Source of the DNA: JABJPM01 sp964344655
GTDB taxonomy: Archaea; Nanobdellota; Nanobdellia; SCGC-AAA011-G17; PNOQ01
DNA: 18,386 nt
Assembly (NCBI GenBank): GCA_964344655.1
Contig: CAYFOF010000008.1
Coordinates: 1-18,386 of the forward strand
Direction: 5' to 3'
In this document: piece by piece, positions 13,675 through 18,386 of the stretch
How positions within the stretch are numbered: the first letter of the stretch is position 1
Layout of the letters: every line of letters begins with the position of its first letter
Translations under genes and position numbers: made by a program
Notes under the pieces: generated by a model
What the model was told of the DNA's origin: nothing
Database searches by the model: none
The model's input: only the letters and a program-made list of their open reading frames with translations

Positions 13675-15120
13675 CTAGTCAGTTGTGGAAATTCTTACTA
13701 TAGAAGTGGAATCGATAACACCAGATTTTACTCTCCAAGTTGTGTTAACACGTACCTGATTATCCTCTGGGATTTCGTGCATCTTAACGGTTACATCACG
13801 TTTGATTCCAATACCGTATGAGTGTTTTGGAATGCACATGAGAGCGTTAACAGCATTGTTGGTTGTATTACTCTTGTGTTCTACTGCGTTAGTAGTAACA
13901 ATTTGTACACCCATGAATTCTTCCAAGTTTGCCTTCAACCAGATGTCAGGTACACTTCTAGTGGCCAGACTAGTTACATTTGTAGATGTAATTAGTTCTC
14001 TCCATTGTTGTGGATCGACAAATACGACTGGTTTTATTCCACCTCTGAGATAACCTTGATTTTCAAGGTATTCTCTGCCAACGGCTATGCCTGTTTCGTC
14101 AAATGCTACTGAAGCAATGTCAGAGCCAGTGATTGTTGCACCAGTGTCACCACGAATCCATAATCCAGGTGTGAGTGTGCCTTCTGCTGAAACTGTATCT
14201 AACATGTCAGTTGCTACAAAGTCCTCGAAACTTGCTGCTGAACCTTCTACGATTGCCTGTAGCAAATCGAAGGGTGAGTTTTCAATCTCATCAAAGTCAC
14301 CGATAAGATATACACCGGTGATTGTTGATGGTGTGACTTCAACAGATGTTAAAGTTTGAGTTGCCTCTGTTGCTGTTGTTCCGACAGTTTGTGAGCCATT
14401 AGATGGAATTGTAGTCTTGAAGAATCTTGCACGATCTGCTCCTCCGGCTATACGTTTTGTTTTTGCAAACTCGAATACAGGTTTGAATGAGATTCCACCT
14501 GGTACGATTGCTACGTCAGTGTCAAGGTCTTGGGTTGCATGTGTACCTGAAATAGAAACAGCCTCTCTTAATTGGAGTGGTCTACTTCTGAATGTTTCGG
14601 TAACCATTGCACCTTCCTTTACCTTTCCGACATTAATAGATCGTAAAGAGTCTAGTGGAATATCAAACTCGTATTTGCCATATTCTGCTAGGCCATGTTT
14701 CATGCCTTCTGCTACTTCACTCCAAGTCTTAACCGTGTTACCATTGCTTACCTGTGCAGTTGGTTTTTTGGCTTCTTTGGTGAATGTTGCAATTTCGCTT
14801 CTGAGTGCTTTAACTTCCTTTGCGATGTCGGTGTTGGTCATACCATAATCATCAGTCTTGTCAGCCTTTGCTTCAACTGGTTCGCATACTTTTGATTCTG
14901 CATTCCATTTGTGGCCTTCTGGACATTCTGCTGGTTCGACTACTGCTGGTTTGTCGCCTGGATCACCACTTGGTATTTCGCCTTGTACTGATTGTGATTT
15001 AGGATCGCCAAAACCTTCTTTAGCTACGCATTTGCCTTGTGAAACGTCAAAGACTTGTCCCTCTGGACAGTCATGACCGTTATCCATTTCTTTCTTTTCT
15101 TTGTTACAATTACAAGTCAT
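13675..15120 (-). CDS. HK97-like major capsid protein with Cys-rich N-terminal arm
   Basis: A 481-residue protein. From about residue 130 it reads as an HK97-fold coat protein. It has an N-arm, an E-loop region (VTETFRSRPLQLREAVSISG), then ATEATQTLTSVEVTPSTITGV, a spine helix (NSPFDLLQAIVEGSAASFED), LENQGYLRGGIKPVVFVDPQ and a C-terminal P-domain strand pair. Residues 1-120 are a delta-like arm with a short coiled coil (NTDIAKEVKALRSEIATFTK), presumably removed by the prohead protease. This arm also carries C3 and C5 plus two similar motifs, CPEGQVFDVSQGKC (18-31) and CPEGHKWNAESKVC (66-79), an odd addition for a scaffold. ATG at 15120 overlaps the metalloprotease stop as ATGA. Confidence 0.85.
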   Translation of the reverse strand: MTCNCNKEKKEMDNGHDCPEGQVFDVSQGKCVAKEGFGDPKSQSVQGEIPSGDPGDKPAVVEPAECPEGHKWNAESKVCEPVEAKADKTDDYGMTNTDIAKEVKALRSEIATFTKEAKKPTAQVSNGNTVKTWSEVAEGMKHGLAEYGKYEFDIPLDSLRSINVGKVKEGAMVTETFRSRPLQLREAVSISGTHATQDLDTDVAIVPGGISFKPVFEFAKTKRIAGGADRARFFKTTIPSNGSQTVGTTATEATQTLTSVEVTPSTITGVYLIGDFDEIENSPFDLLQAIVEGSAASFEDFVATDMLDTVSAEGTLTPGLWIRGDTGATITGSDIASVAFDETGIAVGREYLENQGYLRGGIKPVVFVDPQQWRELITSTNVTSLATRSVPDIWLKANLEEFMGVQIVTTNAVEHKSNTTNNAVNALMCIPKHSYGIGIKRDVTVKMHEIPEDNQVRVNTTWRVKSGVIDSTSIVRISTTD

Positions 15121-15926
15121 TGTTTATCATCGATATTCGTATATAATAGAGAAGTAATTTTCTTGACAAGTTCGGTAACATCAAAATATCGTGGCTTGTA
15201 TCCGTCTAAACCACCAAATCCGTCCCTACCGTACATCTGTACTAGTGCCTCTAAATCGACATAATTTAGTATCATACCCTCATTTTCAGGGTTAAATGAT
15301 GGCAGCATAATACTCTCCCAATGCTCATTGGCTTGTTCGTGTACGATATAATGTCCTAATCCTAGGGCATGGCCAAATTCATGATCCAGTATGGTACGAA
15401 TTGCATCTACGGATAGAGGTTTTATGCTAAATTCGATATTCTGTGGTGACATATTATCACAGCCTATGCATATCTTGATTGATTTTTTATCATAATATTC
15501 TGTGTATATTGTGATGAATGTATATTTTTGTGAGGATTTTGAATGGTTAAATGATGTCAACCCCATAGCATTACTGCCTGAATGGCCTTGATAATCTATG
15601 AATATATTACACTCTGGGATCTCACGGACAATTTTATCGTAATGATACTCATATTCATAGTATCTTATCTCCATGTACCAGTTACCACCAGAGTAATTGG
15701 TTAATTCACGTTCCCACATCCTCACTGACTGTACTGTTTCATAGAATAGTTTCTCATGAAATAGTTTCTGATACTCCTCTGCAGGTTCCAGTATGCATAC
15801 GGTAGGATTGTCATCATATATCATTCTCATTGTTTCATAACGGTCAGATTGTAACGACTCACTAAATACTGATGCAGTCATGCCTGTTATTACCAGTATG
15901 ATAACAAATACGGTTGATTTTAACAA
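15117..15926 (-). CDS. secreted matrixin-like zinc metalloprotease
   Basis: A 269-residue protein. The UUG at 15926-15924 is the likely start because it gives a full signal peptide (MLKSTVFVIILVITGMTASV, then FSES). The first ATG, at residue 16, would cut the signal in half. The site HEFGHALGLGH (182-192: H182, E183, H186, G189, H192) is the metzincin zinc motif, and SIML with M207 is the Met-turn, so catalytic residues are intact. Cysteines at 44, 106, 153 and 156 could form disulfides outside the cell. No prodomain cysteine switch of the PRCGVPD type is seen. It cuts proteins outside the membrane. Host S-layer, virion proteins or host surface proteins are possible targets. It lies between KTSC and capsid genes. 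Confidence 0.9.
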   Translation of the reverse strand: MLKSTVFVIILVITGMTASVFSESLQSDRYETMRMIYDDNPTVCILEPAEEYQKLFHEKLFYETVQSVRMWERELTNYSGGNWYMEIRYYEYEYHYDKIVREIPECNIFIDYQGHSGSNAMGLTSFNHSKSSQKYTFITIYTEYYDKKSIKICIGCDNMSPQNIEFSIKPLSVDAIRTILDHEFGHALGLGHYIVHEQANEHWESIMLPSFNPENEGMILNYVDLEALVQMYGRDGFGGLDGYKPRYFDVTELVKKITSLLYTNIDDKQ

Positions 15927-16285
15927 TCGAATTGACCCTTAATCTCTCTGGTGAAGAATGAACCCTTGCTGGTTGCACCTTCAAAGGCGTCATATACACG
16001 ATCTGGCACACCACAGAATACATACTTCTCGCCTGCCAGTATGATACTCATTTCCTGTACCTCTGAGTCATAGATTACCTGTCCTACGAAACTTGATGAA
16101 TGTGTGAATGCCGTTATACGTTCCTGCAGTAATGCAGTCCAGTTCTCAGGCTTGTCTAGAAATTCAAATCGTAATGGTGTAACTTTGGATATACATTTAT
16201 CCTTGTCCTTACATTTTTTTATATCTGGGTGTTGTGTTGGGCCTGTTATGCCTACTTGTTCTCGTTTTTTTTTACTTTGCCACAA
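15920..16285 (-). CDS. KTSC-domain protein, possibly frameshift-expressed
   Basis: The C-terminal half (about 62-120) matches the KTSC domain: SSSFVGQVIYDSEVQEMSII, then YVFCGVPDRVYDAF and ATSKGSFFTREIKGQF. This small domain often stands alone in phages, and its activity is unknown to me. The N-terminal half is basic with QHPDIKKCKDKDKC. No ATG exists before residue 79. The frame opens with TGA, GGA, then UUG at 16285, with GAGGA touching the UUG, too close for a ribosome-binding site. The ORF overlaps the protease gene by 34 nt across an A9 run. Expression by -1 frameshift from the protease is therefore a real alternative to a UUG start. Confidence 0.75.
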   Translation of the reverse strand: MWQSKKKREQVGITGPTQHPDIKKCKDKDKCISKVTPLRFEFLDKPENWTALLQERITAFTHSSSFVGQVIYDSEVQEMSIILAGEKYVFCGVPDRVYDAFEGATSKGSFFTREIKGQFDC

Positions 16286-16950
16286 TCCTCACAGTATACC
16301 AAGTCTAATGCTTCGAGTACACCTAGTGATTCTAATGCTGCTAGTGTTTCCTTCCTTCTACACATATCGTGTGCTATTGACACTTTCTGATCATGTGGCA
16401 TATCTGGCTTTTCGTCATCTAGTTTGGATATTTTCTTAGATACACAATCTGGGTCTGCTGGGGCTTGTTCAAATTTCTGGCCTTTCTCATATTTATGATA
16501 TTCTGGGTTTGAACACTCTTCGATGTAGTGTTCAATTACCCCTACTGTTGTTTCCGGTACGCCTGGAGTTTCCGTTAATGCCAGTCCTTGTGGTACCAGC
16601 CCAAATGGCATTGAGAAACAGTCGTTTGGACCATTACAGATTTCCTGCATTTTAACCGGTTCGGCCTCAATTGATGTGAATAATGTTTTGTTACGTGCTA
16701 GTGAGGCTGCGCCTTCGTCAGAAATTTCGCCTTCATAATATACGGTTTCTATTGATGGATTATAGTGAAATGTTGCCGTACCGATTTGTTTGCCTGGGTC
16801 ATGTTCCCAGTTTAACGGTACGGTTACGTTATCAAATCGTTTTAACTCCTCCTTGGTATAGAGGTTATTATTTCGTGATATACGTGGTATAAGTGCAACG
16901 CCTTGAATCTTTGCCCTCTCATCAATTCTTGTGTATGATTCGAGTTTCAT
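16252..16950 (-). CDS. prohead maturation protease with C-terminal CV-DQ-C module
   Basis: A 232-residue protein of the HK97 prohead protease type. Visible features are GVALIPRISRNNNLYTKEEL, then VPLNWEHDPGKQIGTATF with the presumed catalytic H50, and LFTSIEAEPV with the presumed nucleophile S93 and nearby E95/E97. LALTETPGVPETTV (123-136) is the usual end of the fold. It would cut the capsid arm during head maturation. Residues 168-197 (DCVSKKIS ... MPHDQKVSIAHDMC) are a module often seen in marine phage head proteins, and CEDC (220-223) may bind zinc. ATG at 16950 follows GGTGAAA, a good ribosome-binding site. The 3' end holds a slippery A AAA AAC. Confidence 0.85.
   Translation of the reverse strand: MKLESYTRIDERAKIQGVALIPRISRNNNLYTKEELKRFDNVTVPLNWEHDPGKQIGTATFHYNPSIETVYYEGEISDEGAASLARNKTLFTSIEAEPVKMQEICNGPNDCFSMPFGLVPQGLALTETPGVPETTVGVIEHYIEECSNPEYHKYEKGQKFEQAPADPDCVSKKISKLDDEKPDMPHDQKVSIAHDMCRRKETLAALESLGVLEALDLVYCEDCGKVKKNENK
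16266..16275 (-). promoter_or_regulatory. possible -1 frameshift site (A AAA AAC)
   Basis: In the protease frame the mRNA reads GTA AAA AAA AAC GAG, giving the canonical X XXY YYZ heptamer A AAA AAC. A -1 slip joins residue 228 of the protease to residue 7 of the KTSC frame and yields a 343-residue fusion. The A9 run could also cause transcriptional slippage. Confidence 0.45.
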
Positions 16951-16974
16951 TAAATTATTTCACCTGTTATGTAA

Positions 16975-17079
16975 TTATAAGAAATAATCATACCTCGGCA
17001 AATATCTCGCAATGCTCAACTGTTGTGCATTCCGTGATTTTACACCAATGTATGAGCCTAATATCTCATAATTTGTCAT
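16975..17079 (-). CDS. 34-aa hypothetical peptide
   Basis: ATG at 17079-17077 overlaps the previous stop as ATGA, and TAA is at 16977-16975. The peptide (MTNYEILGSYIGVKSRNAQQ and on to ARYLPRYDYFL) is basic and tyrosine-rich with no recognised motif. The coding call rests on the coupling overlap and the open frame only. Between it and the protease (16951-16974) lies the GGTGA ribosome-binding site of the protease. Confidence 0.4.
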   Translation of the reverse strand: MTNYEILGSYIGVKSRNAQQLSIARYLPRYDYFL

Positions 17080-17303
17080 AATAACCCTTTAGTTATCTCG
17101 TATACTGTAAACAGCACACCCATGATTGCTATGATGTAATAGAATCCCCTCTCCTTGCCTGTCTGTCGTTTCTCTATATCATTAAAATGTGAGTCAAGTT
17201 TGGTTTCCACCTTGGTCATTCTGTCACATAGTTCAGAGATCTTATCTTCCAATCTGTCAAACTTTTCAAACATTCGGTCAGCCAATTTATCCATATCAAT
17301 CAT
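17076..17303 (-). CDS. coiled-coil membrane protein, XhlA/holin-accessory-like
   Basis: A 75-residue protein. Residues 1-48 are a coiled coil (MDKLADRMFEKFDRLEDKIS and on to KVETKLDSHFNDIEKRQ). Residues 53-73 form one membrane helix (GFYYIIAIMGVLFTVYEITK). This order matches the XhlA/hemolysin-type proteins that accompany holins in bacterial phages. A tethered virion or ejection protein is also possible. ATG at 17303 overlaps the upstream stop by 8 nt. It lies just before the head module, which also encodes a secreted protease, so a joint role in lysis can be imagined but is not shown. Confidence 0.6.
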   Translation of the reverse strand: MIDMDKLADRMFEKFDRLEDKISELCDRMTKVETKLDSHFNDIEKRQTGKERGFYYIIAIMGVLFTVYEITKGLL

Positions 17304-17877
17304 TTAATACATCACTCATTATACTCTTTAACTTCTCTTTTATTCTTTTTATAGTACTTTTAGACGATAATTTATACTTGTATCGATTCCTCTCTTCTTG
17401 AACTAAATTATACCGTAACGGTATGGATTCTGACAGTGTACTTGCGTTAAAATGCCTGTGACATTCTGATTCACGAAGAAGTGCTGATTTTATCTTTGTA
17501 TGTGTTATATTTTCAACAAGTACAGATGATTTGATGTGTGATTCTGTTGCAGTAGGTGCCAGGACTGTGGCCATCATCACGGTTGTGAATGATACTGATA
17601 TTATTACCCTCCTAGATGGTACCACCAGATCTGGTATTCCTAATGAGGATTGATTGGCACCTGATATGATGTCATCTAGTACCTGTGAGTTCAGTAGTAC
17701 CTTGTCACCGTTATTCAGTAACAGGTTGCCTTCTGTATTCAATAATATGTTATCTTCTTGACTCTCAACTACCTGTAATATTACACCCGTATCGGCAGAT
17801 GTGTTTAATAGTATGCCAGAACCGTCATTGAGTAGTATCTTATCGCCTGTATTAAGGAGAATATAATCGATGGCCAT
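17296..17877 (-). CDS. repeat-rich virion protein (ILLN octads, His repeats)
   Basis: A 193-residue protein with two repeat types. Residues 6-63 hold six ILLN-like units spaced eight residues apart: 6, 14, 22 and again 44, 52, 60. They look like short beta turns (ILLNTGDK, ILLNDGSG, LLLNNGDK). Similar 'ILLEDG' strings occur in phage structural proteins. Residues 88-106 (SRRVIISVSFTTVMMATVLA) are hydrophobic and may enter a membrane. Residues 111-151 hold three units with a His followed by KSSVLVEN, KSALLRES or NASTLSES. The C-terminus is strongly basic and helical (STIKRIKEKLKSIM). No family can be named. The ATG at 17877 follows the stop of the 50-aa gene by 9 nt. Confidence 0.7.
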   Translation of the reverse strand: MAIDYILLNTGDKILLNDGSGILLNTSADTGVILQVVESQEDNILLNTEGNLLLNNGDKVLLNSQVLDDIISGANQSSLGIPDLVVPSRRVIISVSFTTVMMATVLAPTATESHIKSSVLVENITHTKIKSALLRESECHRHFNASTLSESIPLRYNLVQEERNRYKYKLSSKSTIKRIKEKLKSIMSDVLND

Positions 17878-17886
17878 GATTCAATA

Positions 17887-18039
17887 TTAATCCGTACCCC
17901 ATACTATAAGTTCAGAACCAGAAGCGAAATCTCCAGTGTATTGATCTTTTGATAATATGTGTCTTGTATCATCAATGATATACCCATGTTGACCGTCTTT
18001 TTCAAATACCTTGTCTAGAATTTTAATTGTTAATTTCAT
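17887..18039 (-). CDS. 50-aa hypothetical protein
   Basis: ATG at 18039-18037, TAA at 17889-17887. The sequence MKLTIKILDKVFEKDGQHGY, then IIDDTRHILSKDQYTGDF and SELIVWGTD, reads as a small beta protein. An N-terminal strand is followed by GYIIDDTRH, a possible hairpin. No motif is recognised. It may be a small structural or regulatory protein of the head module. Confidence 0.55.
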   Translation of the reverse strand: MKLTIKILDKVFEKDGQHGYIIDDTRHILSKDQYTGDFASGSELIVWGTD

Positions 18040-18043
18040 ATCG

Positions 18044-18115
18044 CTAGACCACTTCCAGAATTGTACAAGTCGGTAATTTCTGAATCGGATAATGTCTAGT
18101 TCTCAATTCAATCAT
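18044..18115 (-). CDS. possible 23-aa peptide
   Basis: ATG at 18115-18113 overlaps the upstream stop as ATGA, and TAG is at 18046-18044. The 23 residues (MIELRTRHYPIQKLPTCTIL then EVV) show no motif. The coupled start favours translation, but a functional product is uncertain. Confidence 0.3.
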   Translation of the reverse strand: MIELRTRHYPIQKLPTCTILEVV

Positions 18116-18276
18116 AGTAAACCTTTTCTTTGATATTCTGTTATAATGTTTTTGTAGTGTGTAATATCTTTTTGAATTGATTCAATTTCTTTTTTAATTA
18201 CTTTTCTCATAATGGGGTGATATTTTAGTGAAATATCATTCACATTTATTATTTCATACGTATTTTTGTTAATCAT
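18112..18276 (-). CDS. 54-aa basic helical protein
   Basis: ATG at 18276-18274, TGA at 18114-18112. After MINKNTYEIINVNDISLKYH comes a long basic helix (MRKVIKKEIESIQKDITHYK, NIITEYQRKG) with coiled-coil character. The AGGAAT before the ATG may serve as a ribosome-binding site. Small proteins of this type lie between virion genes in many phages. The function is unknown. Confidence 0.55.
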   Translation of the reverse strand: MINKNTYEIINVNDISLKYHPIMRKVIKKEIESIQKDITHYKNIITEYQRKGLL

Positions 18277-18277
18277 T

Positions 18278-18386
18278 TTAAAAATTCCTGATTACATAAT
18301 CTCCTTGTGTTGTACTTGTTGAACCTGCAGCTCCAGTATGTGCAGAATTAATATTAACTGATGTTCCTGATTGTGTCCAACCTGTT
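18278..18386 (-). CDS. C-terminal end of a cut-off gene
   Basis: An open frame enters from the window edge (first full codon at 18385-18383) and stops at TAA 18280-18278. The 35 residues TGWTQSGTSVNINSAHTGAA, GSTSTTQGDYVIRNF are Ser/Thr/Gly-rich, as in the ends of virion or fibre-like beta proteins. The next ATG follows the stop by 1 nt, and this spacing supports the reading. Nothing more can be said from the fragment. Confidence 0.6.
   Translation of the reverse strand, partial: TGWTQSGTSVNINSAHTGAAGSTSTTQGDYVIRNF

Noticed and set aside
16951..16989. 13-codon ORF and TTATAATTA box before the protease
   Set aside because: The frame is minimal. The protease has a good GGTGA ribosome-binding site within a coupled operon, so a separate promoter is not needed.
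1..18386. tRNA, rRNA, CRISPR arrays, insertion sequences, att sites
   Set aside because: No cloverleaf, regular repeat-spacer series, transposase or paired long direct repeats were seen on either strand.

Overview
The window looks like part of the genome of a tailed double-stranded DNA virus or provirus (Caudoviricetes, HK97-type capsid) that infects an archaeon. The virion genes are tailed-virus genes: prohead protease, HK97-like capsid protein, connector, tail terminator, tail tube, tail tip and fibre. The replication helicase is an archaeal-type MCM, and an archaeal TATA box sits at leaderless spacing before one start codon. The sequence is AT-rich, with many short genes and several UUG starts. 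A host among ammonia-oxidising archaea (Nitrososphaerota) is my best guess, but it is an inference and not shown by the sequence.

Every gene I can support lies on the minus strand, so the window is read from right to left. From 18386 to about 16975 there is the end of a cut-off gene, several micro-genes, a repeat-rich protein (17296-17877) and a coiled-coil membrane protein that resembles a holin accessory (17076-17303). From 16950 to 13497 is the head module: prohead protease, a KTSC-domain ORF that may be expressed by -1 frameshifting from the protease, a secreted matrixin-like zinc metalloprotease, the major capsid protein with a Cys-rich N-terminal arm, a U8 terminator-like tract and a 48-residue ORF. 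From 13462 to 5153 is the neck and tail module: connector, tail terminator, tail tube, a short membrane-helix protein in the tape-measure slot, a distal tail protein, a 913-residue tail-tip protein, an 835-residue fibre and a 159-residue fibre-associated protein. Portal and terminase are not visible and probably lie beyond position 18386.

From 5152 to 119 is an early or replication module. It begins with a TATA box and a leaderless start at 5122. It then runs through a coiled-coil peptide, two paralogous Cys-rich zinc proteins, a zinc/helical protein of unknown role, two micro-proteins (one with a membrane helix), an HNH-like protein, a perfect 34-bp palindrome, the MCM helicase, a DUF1599/Nmad1-like protein and a tail of small ORFs. 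Junctions are extremely tight. At least seven are ATGA stop/start overlaps and one is TTGA, which points to polycistronic mRNAs translated by coupling.

The most unusual points are a signal-peptide-bearing matrixin inside the capsid cassette, a canonical A AAA AAC slippery site linking protease and KTSC domain, the palindrome in front of MCM, and a UUG start in a hairpin loop that also hides its ribosome-binding site.
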